From the NCBI GenBank assembly GCA_949840955.1, contig CATKXV010000001.1:186001-250000 (forward strand): a stretch of 64,000 nt of DNA, read 5' to 3'. The notes beneath the pieces were generated by a model that was not told the origin of the DNA, did no database searches, and saw nothing but the letters and a program-made list of their open reading frames with translations. A program made the position numbers and the translations under genes. Of the stretch, positions 43,709 through 53,799 are shown piece after piece; within the stretch, counting starts at the first letter, position 1; each line of letters opens with the position of its first letter. The stretch comes from an uncultured Anaeroplasmataceae bacterium (lineage in GTDB: Bacteria; Bacillota_I; Bacilli_A; Acholeplasmatales; Anaeroplasmataceae).

Positions 43709-44298
43709 GCGTATCTTCTCCTTCCCCCAAATAAAAATCTTATGAAATTCAAAATAAGTTTTCCTATTAGACTAACGATTTTTATTAAAATAGGTGCAAT
43801 AATGAATAGAATTCCAATCATACAACAGCCGATTCCGATACGAAACAATCCAGATGCCCAAGAGGTTGTAAATAGGGTAACACCATTCCATATGCATATA
43901 ACCCCACCTGTCAAGGCTCCGATTCCTGCCCCAATAATTCCTAAAAAGACGCCTAAAAGTGTTGCAAAAAGAATAATCCATAAAGGAATGAGACAGATCA
44001 TTAGAAGAATTCCAACAACCGATGTGGAGGAGCTTTCCTTTCTTCTTTTTCTTGCTTTTCTTCTAGGAGTAGGTTCCTCTTCCTCATATTTTATTTTTTT
44101 TCGATAGGTTGGATCTACACGTCGTGCAATGTCTTCTATTTCACCCAAATCGTAAATTACATCCGATTCACTATTTCCTGTTTTTTCAATTCTATCCTCT
44201 ATCAATTCATCATAATAATCTAAGATATCATCTCGTTCATCCCGATCTAAATGGGATAGCTCTTGATTTAATCTTCTTAAAAATTCCCTTTTTCTCAT
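43705..44298 (-). CDS. DUF1700 membrane protein
   Basis: 197 aa. The N-terminal cytoplasmic DUF1700 motif is REFLRRLNQELSHLDRDERDDILDYYDELIEDRIE, a helical region typical of this family (shown here only by its key start RKREFL and DYYDEL core). A basic linker and three or four membrane segments follow. It begins 2 nt after the padR stop. Probably an envelope-stress or lipid-related sensor partner of DUF4097 (inference). Confidence 0.88.
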   Translation of the reverse strand: MRKREFLRRLNQELSHLDRDERDDILDYYDELIEDRIEKTGNSESDVIYDLGEIEDIARRVDPTYRKKIKYEEEEPTPRRKARKRRKESSSTSVVGILLMICLIPLWIILFATLLGVFLGIIGAGIGALTGGVICIWNGVTLFTTSWASGLFRIGIGCCMIGILFIIAPILIKIVSLIGKLILNFIRFLFGGRRRYA

Positions 44299-44300
44299 GC

Positions 44301-44612
44301 TTATCTACCCTTTCTTCTTATGAAGTCGTATACACGCTCCATATCCTTCCACTCATCCATAAATTCCCGAATTCTTTTTTCTCCCAAACGAGTTATCTCA
44401 TAGTACTTTCTTGTTCTACCATTAAAATCCCTAGAAAAGGTTCTTAGCATATCCTGCGCCTCAAGTCTTCGCAAAATGGGATAAAGTGTGGATTCTGATA
44501 TTTCGATTAATTCAGAAATATCACTGATTATTTTATAACCATAGGATGGTTCTCTTCGCAAGCTAGCAAGGACACAAACCTCTACGATTCCTTTTTTTAA
44601 TTGAACATCCAT
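44301..44612 (-). CDS. PadR-family transcriptional repressor
   Basis: 103 aa winged helix. PSYGYKIISDI, ESTLYPILRRLEAQDML and RTRKYYEITRLGEKRI are the classic PadR recognition and wing segments. It lacks a long C-terminal dimerisation domain, as expected for subfamily 2. AAGGAG lies just upstream. Two matching palindromes in its own promoter region point to autorepression. Confidence 0.95.
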   Translation of the reverse strand: MDVQLKKGIVEVCVLASLRREPSYGYKIISDISELIEISESTLYPILRRLEAQDMLRTFSRDFNGRTRKYYEITRLGEKRIREFMDEWKDMERVYDFIRRKGR

Positions 44613-44626
44613 CTCATCACTCCTTT

Positions 44627-44647
44627 ATACTATGTAATGCATAGTAT
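44627..44647. promoter_or_regulatory. PadR operator 1 (proximal)
   Basis: Perfect 8-bp arms ATACTATG and CATAGTAT around a 5-bp centre, lying between the transcription start and the padR ribosome binding site. Confidence 0.75.
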
Positions 44648-44685
44648 TAAGCCTAAAAAAATATACAAAATCATTTTCCATATAT

Positions 44686-44714
44686 AGTATACTATGCGTT
44701 GTATAGTATGTCAA
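44686..44714 (-). promoter_or_regulatory. padR promoter with operator 2 in its spacer
   Basis: Reading leftward, TTGACA (44714-44709) and TATACT (44691-44686) are 17 nt apart. The second ATACTATG-N5-TATAGTAT palindrome (44689-44709) fills that spacer, so repressor binding would directly occlude RNA polymerase. Confidence 0.8.
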
Positions 44715-44773
44715 CTCTTTTTTTACATTTTTTTTATAGATTTTATTCTTTGAAGCTACAGTATAGATTTTGT

Positions 44774-44808
44774 ATTAAAAAAAAGGAAAAGCGAATTCCC
44801 TTTTCCTT
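44774..44808 (-). terminator. Terminator of the metallophosphoesterase gene
   Basis: Leftward AAGGAAAAG / CTTTTCCTT followed by eight T residues, 5 nt past the stop. Confidence 0.87.
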
Positions 44809-44813
44809 ATATC

Positions 44814-46844
44814 CTATTTGAAAATGTCTTTTAATTTTATTGGTGTAACTTGGATTGAGGAATCCTGATAAAGCTGGATGAGCGTTCCTCCCCTTTGTTC
44901 TTCCTTCATTGCAATATCTGGATATGCCAGGTAATCAATACTTAATCCATAGGTTAGCATAATTCCTTTGTAGCTTAAAGCTATCGTATTCAAATGGTCA
45001 TGTCCACAAAACATAGCCTTAGTACTTCCTAATTCCACTGCTTTTTCAAAAAGAAGGCTATGATATTTGGAATCACAGATTTCCTCATTTTTTTCTCCAA
45101 TTTCCCCAAAATGATATTGAACCTCTGTGCTTCCTTGCTTATACAAGGTATAAGCCTCCTGATATTCATTCAAGGGCATATGGAAAAAGGCAAGAGAGGA
45201 GATCAAATGCCCCTCCTTATTGGACATATTTTGAATTTCTTCTTCATACCATAAAACCTGGTCATCATGAATATAATCATACTGATTTATCCCTTTATCG
45301 ATATAGGAATTGGAATCTAAAACAAATAAAGCCTGAATGAGCTGTTGATGCTTTCCCCGAATTTCTATTATCTGATTATTTCTGCCATATATGTCGGGCT
45401 GAACATAGGGATATAATAGGTTTCTTGAGTTTTTAAAGGATAGTGACTGAAATAGGCTATCCACTTCCCCTTCGGAAAGAATGGCTAAGGATTCAGTATC
45501 ATGATTTCCATAAGCAAATACCCAAGGAACACCGATATTTCTCATAAAGGAAGCAAATTGCATAATCGGAGCATTGTTATTAAAGGAAAAGGACATAATT
45601 CCTAAAGGAAAAACCAAATCCCCTGTAACGATAACTAAATCAGGCTCACTATATTCAATAAGCCTATATACAGAACTCAAAGCAAGCTTATCCTTGTTGT
45701 AGGAAAAATTACTTCCACCCAAATGAATATCTGTAAGCTGCAAGATTCGAAATTCCTCTTCCTCTGTTTCTATGGTATAAACCCCTGTATCTTCCTGATA
45801 GGTTATCCGATTTCCTTTGGTTTGAACAGCTGGAATTTGATTGATATAAGGCTGTAGCAGCCAGGAATCCAATCGCATCGATATATATACGGTGAGTAAA
45901 ACAACAAGAGAGCCTACAGCAATAATTCTTCTTTTATTCATATAAATATTCACAAAGGTAATTCTTTGTCTAAAATATAGTGTATAGATCAAGTATAAAA
46001 TTATATAAATGACACCAAAGCATACTCCAATCATACTTCCAATGTCGTTAGAGAAAAAGGAAAGCATAAGAATCACAAGGCTCCAATAGCCAGCACTGAT
46101 TCCAGATATATAAAGGCAATGCCTTATGTATTCCTTTTCCTTTGGATTTTCAATTAAAAAATGAAAATAGATATTATAAGATATGTTTTTAATTACACAA
46201 AAAATAAGGATTTCATATAGCGTAAGACTACTATAAATTTGACTTAAAACCTCATTTCCCCGATAATTTGAAATCAAGATAAAGGCAATGGTAAGAAAAA
46301 GTATGGATATACATAATACAATAGAATTGATTGCTTTTTTAAAATATCGAATGGACAAATCCTCTATTTTACTATAAACCGCATAGGTATAGCTTTGAGA
46401 ATGAACGACCCATTTTTTATATTTTACTATAAATAAAACTTGGTAGGGAATCGGCAGCACAAGTGGAATCGAATAATAAGGTGATTTTGCTGTGATCCAT
46501 AAAAAAATATAAATGAGATCTAAGGTTGCAAACAAGCTAAACAATAAAATAAGAATTTTAGATTTTCTATGCTGCTTTCTAAATTGCTTGGGGCCTACAA
46601 TATCAGAGACCCTTTGCCAGCAAAGGACCTCTTCTTTTTCATATCCAGCAAGCTCAGCTGCTTGTTGAAGGGTTCCGTATTGCTGAAGTAGCTTTGCATA
46701 GGCAAGTAAGCTATCATTATATTTTAAGAAAAATTTTTCATATTCATTTTCTAATGCTGTTGTAATTTGTTCTCTAATCTCCTGAAAAGCATTGGAATAT
46801 GGAATATCCTTAAATAATTCATCGACAATTTGATTTATATTCAT
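44814..46844 (-). CDS. Membrane-bound calcineurin-like metallophosphoesterase
   Basis: 676 aa. Residues ~1-75 form a cytoplasmic helical prefix (NINQIVDELFKD...AELAGYEKEEVL), followed by about seven membrane segments (~95-355), then an extracellular metallophosphoesterase domain. All metal motifs are visible: LTDIHLGG, VTGDLVFP, AYGNHDTES, FFHMP and FCGHDHLN. The domain resembles phosphatidate- or UDP-hydrolysing and other YkuE-like enzymes, but the substrate is unknown. The start at 46844 follows GGAGG; a start at 46931 overlaps the rnpB terminator and is rejected. Confidence 0.88.
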   Translation of the reverse strand: MNINQIVDELFKDIPYSNAFQEIREQITTALENEYEKFFLKYNDSLLAYAKLLQQYGTLQQAAELAGYEKEEVLCWQRVSDIVGPKQFRKQHRKSKILILLFSLFATLDLIYIFLWITAKSPYYSIPLVLPIPYQVLFIVKYKKWVVHSQSYTYAVYSKIEDLSIRYFKKAINSIVLCISILFLTIAFILISNYRGNEVLSQIYSSLTLYEILIFCVIKNISYNIYFHFLIENPKEKEYIRHCLYISGISAGYWSLVILMLSFFSNDIGSMIGVCFGVIYIILYLIYTLYFRQRITFVNIYMNKRRIIAVGSLVVLLTVYISMRLDSWLLQPYINQIPAVQTKGNRITYQEDTGVYTIETEEEEFRILQLTDIHLGGSNFSYNKDKLALSSVYRLIEYSEPDLVIVTGDLVFPLGIMSFSFNNNAPIMQFASFMRNIGVPWVFAYGNHDTESLAILSEGEVDSLFQSLSFKNSRNLLYPYVQPDIYGRNNQIIEIRGKHQQLIQALFVLDSNSYIDKGINQYDYIHDDQVLWYEEEIQNMSNKEGHLISSLAFFHMPLNEYQEAYTLYKQGSTEVQYHFGEIGEKNEEICDSKYHSLLFEKAVELGSTKAMFCGHDHLNTIALSYKGIMLTYGLSIDYLAYPDIAMKEEQRGGTLIQLYQDSSIQVTPIKLKDIFK

Positions 46845-46907
46845 AAGGGAAGCCTCCTTTAGATTATGATATATTATAGCAAATTGTCGGAATAAGATAA
46901 AGAATGA

Positions 46908-46939
46908 ATTAAAAAAAAGAAGGATTTTCATCCTTCTTT
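46908..46939 (-). terminator. Terminator of rnpB
   Basis: Leftward AAGAAGGAT / ATCCTTCTT hairpin followed by a long T run, directly after the RNase P RNA 3' end. Confidence 0.88.
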
Positions 46940-47278
46940 AGCAGTCTATAAGCCATGTTCTGTACCTAAAAAATTAGGTGGTAACTATTTATCTGCAATT
47001 TCTTGCCTCTATGATAGCTTCATTTTGCCTCATAAAGCTCCCCTACCAAAATTTGGGTTTCTAGCTTGAGGGGTTTACCAACGTTTCATTTCTATATTTC
47101 TATAGAACTCGTCTCTGTGGCACGTTATAGAATACACCATATCCATCCGGACTTAGGCTTCTTCTGCCGTCATATTTCTATGCCTTAGCTTATGGTTTAG
47201 CTAAGCACAAACACTACAATCATCTCAGATTGTGCTAGCATGGACTTTCCTAACCAGTGGCTCAGTTACCCAACTGCT
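46940..47278 (-). ncRNA. rnpB: RNase P RNA (type-B-like)
   Basis: Conserved landmarks are in order: GAAAGTCCATGCT (J/CR-I region), GACGGCAGAA, GTGCCACAGAGACGA, GTAAACCCCTC then AAACCCAAATTTTGGTAGG, and ACAGAACATGGCTTATAGA near the end. P1 pairs AGCAGT (5') with ACTGCT (3'). The AAACCCAAATTTTGG stretch is identical to the B. subtilis type-B RNA. About 339 nt, shorter than B. subtilis by about 60 nt. Confidence 0.96.
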
Positions 47279-47363
47279 TGTTTTAAGTATACCATTTTTT
47301 AGGTTAAAAAACAAGAAAATCCATCGATTTTATTCATATGATATCCAAGATTAAATTGGATTA

Positions 47364-47394
47364 TGAAAAAATAGCTCACCTAACATGAGCTATT
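47364..47394 (-). terminator. Terminator of pnp
   Basis: Leftward AATAGCTCA / TGAGCTATT followed by T residues, 14 nt past the stop. Confidence 0.85.
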
Positions 47395-47407
47395 ATAATC
47401 TTATAAG

Positions 47408-49576
47408 CTATTCTGCTGATTTTTTGGGTTCATTTCTTTTTTGAGCATCCCGTAAAGCATCCTTACGAGACAAATCAATTTGACCCTTTTCATTTACACC
47501 TATACATTTCACAATGATTTCATCATTTAAGGAAACGACATCCTCAGGCTTTTCTACTCTTTCTAAAGCAAGCTTAGAAATATGACAAAGGCCTTCTGCA
47601 CCCTCCCATAGCTCAACAAATACACCATACTTTTCCATACGAGTTACTCTACCTGTGTAGATAGCACCAACCTCAGCCTCACGAATGGAATCTAGAATGT
47701 ATTGTAAGCATGCTTTCGCAGTTTCCATCTTCTCATGCATAACATAAAGACGTCCATCCTGCTCAAGATCAATTTTAACGTTATCAAAGCGCTCAATTGT
47801 AGCATTAATTGTCTTTCCACCAGCACCAATCACATCCTTAATTTTGTCTGGATTAATTCTAGCAGTAACAACCTTAGGAGCATATTTAGAAAGCTCATGG
47901 CGAACCTCAGAAATCGTAGATGACATATGCTCTAGGATTTCTAAACGACCTTGCTTTGCTTGATACAAGGCTTCCTTAAGAATTTCATAGGTGATTCCCT
48001 TGATTTTTATATCCATTTGTAATGCTGTGATTCCCTCACGTGTACCTGCCACCTTAAAATCCATATCGCCTAGATGATCCTCTAAGCCTTGAATATCAGT
48101 CAAAATGGTATAGTCATCTCCATAGGTGATGAGTCCCATCGCAATTCCTGCAACAGGAGCCTTAATTGGAACACCCGCTGCCATTAGGGCTAAGGTACCA
48201 GAACAAATGGTTGCCTGAGAGGAGGAGCCATTGGATTCTAATATTTCAGATACCACACGAATCGTATATGGGAATTCATCCTCATTTGGAATAACATAGG
48301 ATAAGGCACGCTCTCCTAAGGCACCATGCCCAATTTCACGGCGGCCTGGAGCACCATAACGACCTGTTTCACCAACAGAAAATTGAGGGAAATTATAATG
48401 TAGCATAAATCTCTTATTGGATTCTTCTCCTAATCCATCAATAATCTGGCTATCCACCAAAGAGCCTAAGGTAACGGTACCTAAGCTTTGTGTCTGTCCT
48501 CTTGTAAATAAGGCAGAGCCATGAACGCGTGGTAACACATCAACACGGCTTGAAAGTGGTCTAATTTCATCTACCTTTCGACCATCAGGACGTATCTTAT
48601 CTACAGAGATCAATCTACGAACCTCTGTATGTAAAATCTCATCTAACGTATACTGAACATGGCGTAGGTATTCCTTCTTTTCATCTGTATCAATGACCTG
48701 AATTCCTCCTACCTCCTTGATAAATACCTTTTCATCAAAGTGAGCTAACGTTTCCTCATTGATAGCATCAATTGCAGCATAGCGCTCCAATTTATCTTCA
48801 ATACGAATGGCTTCCACTAGACGCTTTTCCGCATAGGCTTTAACCTCTGCCATAATTTCCTTATTTACTTCAAAAAGCTCTACTTCTACCTTTTCTTTTC
48901 CACAGGAGGCAACAATTTCCTTTTGGAAATCACATAGCTTTTGAATTTCAGCATGACCAAATTTCAAAGCCTCCCACATATCATCCTCACTAACAAAGCG
49001 AGCTCCAGCCTCAACCATATTAATCGCAGTATGTGTACCTGCCACTGTTAGGTTAATATCAGATTTTTCTAATTCCTCTGGAGTTGGATTCAAAATAAGC
49101 TTTCCATCGACCTTGCCTACAACAACTCCAGCAATAGGTCCTTCAAATGGAATATCTGAAATCATTAATGCAAGAGAAGATCCAAGCATAGCTGCCATTG
49201 CAGTAGAGCAATCTGGATCACTAGATAATACTGTATTTACAACCTGAACCTCATTTCTAAACCCCTCAGCAAATAAAGGTCGAATTGGTCGGTCAATTAA
49301 GCGTGAAACCAAAGTTTCATGCTCAGAAGGTCTTCCTTCCCTTCTTAAAAATCCACCTGGAATTTTTCCAGCTGCATATAATTTTTCTTGGTATAAAACC
49401 ATTAATGGGAAAAAGTCTGCGGTTGATGCGACATTATTAGAACAAACTGCTGATAAAACCGTACTTTCTCCATAAGTAACTAAGCATGCACCATTTGCTT
49501 GCTTAGCAACCTCGCCTATTTCGATTACCAATGGACGTCCTGCCCAATTGTACTCGAAGCGTTTTACTTCACTCAT
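47408..49576 (-). CDS. pnp: Polynucleotide phosphorylase
   Basis: 722 aa, expected length. Two RNase-PH-like domains (~1-220 and ~310-540), then KH ([17 protein letters not shown]) and S1 ([20 protein letters not shown]) RNA-binding domains. It degrades RNA 3' to 5' using phosphate, in the degradosome. It follows rpsO in the usual Firmicutes order. The ATG has AGGAG 9 nt upstream. Confidence 0.98.
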   Translation of the reverse strand: MSEVKRFEYNWAGRPLVIEIGEVAKQANGACLVTYGESTVLSAVCSNNVASTADFFPLMVLYQEKLYAAGKIPGGFLRREGRPSEHETLVSRLIDRPIRPLFAEGFRNEVQVVNTVLSSDPDCSTAMAAMLGSSLALMISDIPFEGPIAGVVVGKVDGKLILNPTPEELEKSDINLTVAGTHTAINMVEAGARFVSEDDMWEALKFGHAEIQKLCDFQKEIVASCGKEKVEVELFEVNKEIMAEVKAYAEKRLVEAIRIEDKLERYAAIDAINEETLAHFDEKVFIKEVGGIQVIDTDEKKEYLRHVQYTLDEILHTEVRRLISVDKIRPDGRKVDEIRPLSSRVDVLPRVHGSALFTRGQTQSLGTVTLGSLVDSQIIDGLGEESNKRFMLHYNFPQFSVGETGRYGAPGRREIGHGALGERALSYVIPNEDEFPYTIRVVSEILESNGSSSQATICSGTLALMAAGVPIKAPVAGIAMGLITYGDDYTILTDIQGLEDHLGDMDFKVAGTREGITALQMDIKIKGITYEILKEALYQAKQGRLEILEHMSSTISEVRHELSKYAPKVVTARINPDKIKDVIGAGGKTINATIERFDNVKIDLEQDGRLYVMHEKMETAKACLQYILDSIREAEVGAIYTGRVTRMEKYGVFVELWEGAEGLCHISKLALERVEKPEDVVSLNDEIIVKCIGVNEKGQIDLSRKDALRDAQKRNEPKKSAE

Positions 49577-49691
49577 GTAAAAATTCTCCTTAAATTCTTC
49601 TTTTTTTATTCATAACATATTTATTATATCATAAATCATCTCAAAATAAACTAAAAAAATAAAAAGATGTATGCTTTTCTAGTAAAACAAA

Positions 49692-49715
49692 ATAAAAAGG
49701 ACTGAAAAACAGTCC
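49692..49715 (-). terminator. Terminator of rpsO
   Basis: Leftward GGACTG / CAGTCC with a five-T loop and a T-rich tail, just past the stop. It separates rpsO from pnp. Confidence 0.87.
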
Positions 49716-49722
49716 AATAAAA

Positions 49723-49989
49723 TTAACGACGTAAGCCTAGCTTCTTTATTAATTCCTCGTAGCCCTTTAAATTCTTTTCCTTTAAGTAATCTAATAAAGC
49801 TCTTCTTTGACCAATCTTACACATTAAACCACGCTTAGAATGAAAATCATGAATATGCTTTTCAAAGTGTAGGTTTAATTGGTTAATTTCTTCTGTAAGA
49901 ATTGCAATTTGAACCTCAGTAGAACCTGTATCCTTTTCGTTCTTACCATAGGTTTTAACTAATTCTGCTTTTCTTTCCTTAGTCAACAT
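49723..49989 (-). CDS. rpsO: 30S ribosomal protein S15
   Basis: 88 aa, exactly the family length. Diagnostic segments are GSTEVQIAILTEEINQLNLH, HDFHSKRGL, and RRALLDYLKEKN. It binds 16S rRNA and central-domain proteins. AGGAGG lies upstream. The 5' leader (49990-50075) contains a GGGAA...TTCCC hairpin that could take part in S15 autoregulation. Confidence 0.98.
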   Translation of the reverse strand: MLTKERKAELVKTYGKNEKDTGSTEVQIAILTEEINQLNLHFEKHIHDFHSKRGLMCKIGQRRALLDYLKEKNLKGYEELIKKLGLRR

Positions 49990-50073
49990 TTCTTTTTCCT
50001 CCTTTATGAATTTTCGCGAATATCCTAGTATGGGAATAGAGGAATTCCCGATACAAAGAAATCGACCTTTATT

Positions 50074-50101
50074 ATTATAGCATAATTTCAGCTTTTTTCA
50101 A
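50074..50101 (-). promoter_or_regulatory. Promoter of rpsO
   Basis: Reading leftward, TTGAAA (50101-50096) and TATAAT (50079-50074) are 16 nt apart, giving a leader of about 80 nt. Confidence 0.65.
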
Positions 50102-50111
50102 TCTTTTTTTA

Positions 50112-51023
50112 TTATTTTGTGAAATTAAAATCCTTAGATAATTGATAGCATTGAACTTTATCCTCCCTCAGCTGCTTTACTAAAGCATCCACACTAGAAA
50201 AGGCCTGTTCTCCTCGAATTCGTTCATGGAAAAAAACCTCAAGCTCTTGTCCATATAAATCCTCATTCAAATTGAATATATTGACCTCTACTTTTAGATT
50301 TTCAGAATAATTGAAGGTTGGATTGTTGCCTATATTGCACATACCAAAGTATAGGTTATGATGGATGCGAACCGTCACAAAATATACGCCTCCTGCTGGA
50401 AGATAATAATTTGTATAATCGATATTGGCTGTAGGAAAGCCAATCAAGCGACCATGCTGAGTTCCATAATTTATTTTTCCTCGTATCGAATAGGTTCTCC
50501 CCAGCAAACGATTTACTCTTTGAATATTCCCAAGGGATAACAGCTCTCGAATAAAGGTAGAGGAAACCCGCACATCCTCATAGATGTATTTTTTTACCTC
50601 ATAGAATTCAAATTCCTTCATCAAATCAAAAATGGTTCCTGCTGCCATTCTACCGAAGGTAAAATCATACCCACATACACAGGCACGAATATTCAGGTGC
50701 TTCATAAAACGAATGAAGGATTCCTTGCTGATTTTAGCAACCTCCTCATTAAATTCAACAATAATAAGATAATCAATTCCCATTTGAGTCAGCAAATCTG
50801 CTTTGTGCTCCATAGGTGTTATCAGCTTATAGTCAGGTATTTTTTTTAAAAATACAGACGGATGAGGATAAAAGGTCAAAACAGCAGATTTATAGCCATG
50901 CCTCTTGCATTCAGCTATCAGCTTTTGATGCCCTAGATGTAAGCCATCGAAATTGCCAATCGCTGCACAAATGGGTTCTAAAATTAGCTCATGCTCTTGA
51001 TCCTTAATATGAATAATTTTCAT
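50112..51023 (-). CDS. ribF: Bifunctional riboflavin kinase/FAD synthetase
   Basis: 303 aa. The N-terminal adenylyltransferase domain has IGNFDGLHLGHQKLI; the C-terminal kinase domain (~180-300) has GKINYGTQHGRLIGFPTANI. It makes FMN and FAD. It follows truB 14 nt after the stop, the conserved truB-ribF pair. Confidence 0.96.
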   Translation of the reverse strand: MKIIHIKDQEHELILEPICAAIGNFDGLHLGHQKLIAECKRHGYKSAVLTFYPHPSVFLKKIPDYKLITPMEHKADLLTQMGIDYLIIVEFNEEVAKISKESFIRFMKHLNIRACVCGYDFTFGRMAAGTIFDLMKEFEFYEVKKYIYEDVRVSSTFIRELLSLGNIQRVNRLLGRTYSIRGKINYGTQHGRLIGFPTANIDYTNYYLPAGGVYFVTVRIHHNLYFGMCNIGNNPTFNYSENLKVEVNIFNLNEDLYGQELEVFFHERIRGEQAFSSVDALVKQLREDKVQCYQLSKDFNFTK

Positions 51024-51037
51024 CCTTCCACCTCCTT

Positions 51038-51895
51038 CTATTTAAAAATAACCACAGGCTTATACTTAAATTGAGCAATCGGCTCATAAAGCGCAATGAT
51101 TTTTTGATTATAGCATACATAAAAGGGTTCTTCTGTTTGAATCTGACGTTCATCTAAAACAACACCATTTTTGGCAAGCCTTGCTGTAAATTCATTTACC
51201 TCTAGATGAAAAAAGGGAAAGACCTCTTCCATCGAGTAAATCCGAGCACAGGAAATTTGCTGCAAAGGAACAGCATTTTCTATTGTAAAGGAGCCACTTG
51301 AAAGCCTTCTTAGCTCCTTAATGATAGCACAGCCTCCCAATAGCTGACCTAAATCTCTTGCAAAGGAACGTACATAAAATCCCTTAGAACAAGTAATTTG
51401 AATTTCTATTTCAAGGTGTCCATTGATTGCTTTTAAAGAACCAATTTGCTTCATATCATATATTTTTACAGGCCGCTTTGGAAGCTCAACCTCTTGATGC
51501 TTCCTTTCATATTCATAAAGCTTTGTTCCGGATACCTTAATTGCAGAAACCATTGGAGGAATCTGAACTTCTTTTTCTTTTAATATCTCTAAGGCTTCCT
51601 TCAAAGCCATTTCATCAAATTGCATAGGTATATCCCTTGTGATTGTACCGTAGGCATCTAAGGTATTAGAATCATAACCAAACACAATCGTTGCTTGATA
51701 GGATTTTTCTTGCTCATTTAGCAATCGAATTGTTTTGGTTGCATCTCCGAGTGCTACAACAAGAAGTCCTGTTGCATCAGGATCAAGCGTACCTGTATGC
51801 CCACATTTTTGAAGATTCAATTCCTTTTTTACTCTAGCAACAACACCATAGGAGGTAATTCCCTTAGGCTTGTCTAGCAATAAAAATCCATTCAT
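51038..51895 (-). CDS. truB: tRNA pseudouridine(55) synthase
   Basis: 285 aa. The catalytic Asp is in GTLDPDATGLL. The N-terminus MNGFLLLDKPKGITS is the standard TruB start, so the ATG at 51895 was chosen; it overlaps the MATE stop (ATGA) and sits very close to GGAGGAGG. It modifies U55 in the T-loop of tRNA. Confidence 0.96.
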   Translation of the reverse strand: MNGFLLLDKPKGITSYGVVARVKKELNLQKCGHTGTLDPDATGLLVVALGDATKTIRLLNEQEKSYQATIVFGYDSNTLDAYGTITRDIPMQFDEMALKEALEILKEKEVQIPPMVSAIKVSGTKLYEYERKHQEVELPKRPVKIYDMKQIGSLKAINGHLEIEIQITCSKGFYVRSFARDLGQLLGGCAIIKELRRLSSGSFTIENAVPLQQISCARIYSMEEVFPFFHLEVNEFTARLAKNGVVLDERQIQTEEPFYVCYNQKIIALYEPIAQFKYKPVVIFK

Positions 51896-53193
51896 ACCTC
51901 CTCCCTCCATTCTAAGCTTTTTCTTTGCTTTTTTCCTTCAAAATATAATAAAAGTAATGAAACTCCAACCAAGCAGATCTGAACGAAAAGATACGCTATC
52001 CAAACTCCTGTCATTTGTAATGGTATAGCCAAGCATGCTAAGAAAAGAGGGGTAAGAACGAAGGGCTCAAGAATAATTAAAATATTGGCAAAAATTTTAG
52101 AATCAATCGCATAAAGATAGCTTGCAATGACCTTGAAAACAGAAATCAAGATGCCTCCAAGTAAATAATAAAGAAGTCCCTCATAATAATATTGAAAAGC
52201 TATATCTGATAAATTATAGAGCCTTCCCATAGGCTGCTTTAAAATAACCAACAAAAGAACAAAAGCTAGAATGGTAAAAAAGCTAATCAAAATTGCAATA
52301 GATAGCATTTTTTTATTTTTCTGATACTCCTTCTTTGCGGCTTGAAAGGAAAACAAAGGCTGTAGGGAATCTCCTACTGCACAGCTAATAGCCATAAGAA
52401 TATAGGCGATATAGGATAATAGCGTATAGGCCGCAACTGCTTCATCTCCTCCGATATGAGTACACACAATATTGGTTATCATTATCACAATAGAATAGGA
52501 AAAGGTAAGGATAAATGGAGCAATTGACATTTTAAAAATTTCAAACAGCTCTTCCTTCTTAAGGGTTATCCCCTTTAGCTCCTTCCTATAGGAGGTTAAG
52601 CAAACTAGTGCTGAAGCAATTTGAGCAAGCACAGAAGCTAAAGCTGCTCCCATTAAGCTCATATCAAGACAATAGATCATCACATAATCTAAAATCAAAT
52701 TTGTAAAAATAGCTGTCATAGAGGCTACAGCAGCTAGCTTGACCTTATTTGAATTTTTTAAAAGAGGAATCAGCATAGTTCCTATGACCTGAAATAAGGC
52801 ACCAATCAGGATAATTCTTAAATATTCCATAGCATAAGGAAAGGAATCCTCTGTTGTCCCTAAAGCCTGTAATAGGGGTCTTCTTACCGCATAAAATAAA
52901 AGGCCAAAAAGACAAGCTAGGATACCTCCTAGCATTAAAACGGTAAGCTTCATTTTTGTGGCAGATAATAGATTATCCTCTGCCATCTTCCTTTGTATAT
53001 AGATTCCACCTGCTAGTCCAAGAGCTGTTCCAATGGCTTGGAGAAAGGCAGTAATCGGCCAGACAATATTGATAGCTGCAAGCCCCACATCTCCAATTTT
53101 TTGGCCAATGAATATGCCATCTATCATAGCATACATACTCATAAATACACTAGCTATGAGTGATGGTATTAAATAACCTGCAAATCGTTTCAT
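51892..53193 (-). CDS. MATE-family multidrug/Na+ efflux transporter
   Basis: 433 aa, about twelve membrane segments in two six-helix halves. MATE features include GIFIGQKIGDVGLAAINIVWP, GLAGGIYIQRKM and a C-terminal CVQICL-like half. Probably exports cationic drugs or metabolites; the substrate is unknown. It is inserted between thiN and truB and overlaps truB. Confidence 0.92.
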   Translation of the reverse strand: MKRFAGYLIPSLIASVFMSMYAMIDGIFIGQKIGDVGLAAINIVWPITAFLQAIGTALGLAGGIYIQRKMAEDNLLSATKMKLTVLMLGGILACLFGLLFYAVRRPLLQALGTTEDSFPYAMEYLRIILIGALFQVIGTMLIPLLKNSNKVKLAAVASMTAIFTNLILDYVMIYCLDMSLMGAALASVLAQIASALVCLTSYRKELKGITLKKEELFEIFKMSIAPFILTFSYSIVIMITNIVCTHIGGDEAVAAYTLLSYIAYILMAISCAVGDSLQPLFSFQAAKKEYQKNKKMLSIAILISFFTILAFVLLLVILKQPMGRLYNLSDIAFQYYYEGLLYYLLGGILISVFKVIASYLYAIDSKIFANILIILEPFVLTPLFLACLAIPLQMTGVWIAYLFVQICLVGVSLLLLYFEGKKQRKSLEWREEV

Positions 53194-53194
53194 A

Positions 53195-53797
53195 TTAATC
53201 TTCCTTCGATTGTATTACAAGAACTCGTCCACCCTTGAGGGTTACAACGCCTCGTTCCTTGATAATTTCATTGGAAATGGTTAATGGATCGGTATTCTTT
53301 AAATAATAATTGGTTAAAGGATACGCAAAGCCATCAAGTGAAATAATGGTATCACGTAATGCAAAAAAGGATATAAAACGATATTCTGTCTTTTTAATGG
53401 TAAAGGAAGAATCCATAATGTACATATGAGAATTGTTATCTAGCATTTCCACCTTCGGATGGGTTTCCATAAGCATTAAATTGGCTATAAAATGCTCAAT
53501 CCGTTTTCCCTGTATTCCACCTAAAATAAGAATACGTGAGGCATCCTTACAAAGCCTTAAGGCTGCCCCAGTATCTGTATCATTTTTCTTTTCAGGTAAA
53601 ACAATAACCTTGGTTTGGCTTTGAATATAGGCTAGCTTTTCTTGATCAACGGAATCAAAATCACCTATTGCTATATCTAAAGGAATCCCTGCCTGTAAGG
53701 CAATATACGCCCCTTCATCGACACCAATCACATATTTTTCTTTGAAATTTATTTTTGTAAAATCTATATCATGTCCAATGATCAAAACATATTCCAT
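53195..53797 (-). CDS. thiN: Thiamine pyrophosphokinase
   Basis: 200 aa. The Mg/ATP loop is IGDFDSVDQEKL, the second NDTDTGAAL, then LGGIQGKRIEH. It converts thiamine to TPP, feeding the ligand of the riboswitch at 39718-39796. The ATG at 53797 has AAAGG upstream; an ATG at 53821 overlaps the previous gene without a ribosome binding site. It starts 2 nt after the thioredoxin-like stop. Confidence 0.95.
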   Translation of the reverse strand: MEYVLIIGHDIDFTKINFKEKYVIGVDEGAYIALQAGIPLDIAIGDFDSVDQEKLAYIQSQTKVIVLPEKKNDTDTGAALRLCKDASRILILGGIQGKRIEHFIANLMLMETHPKVEMLDNNSHMYIMDSSFTIKKTEYRFISFFALRDTIISLDGFAYPLTNYYLKNTDPLTISNEIIKERGVVTLKGGRVLVIQSKED

Positions 53798-53799
53798 AA

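Noticed and set aside
43742-44107. 121-codon plus-strand frame
   Set aside because: It is antisense to DUF1700, low-complexity, and has no upstream signals.
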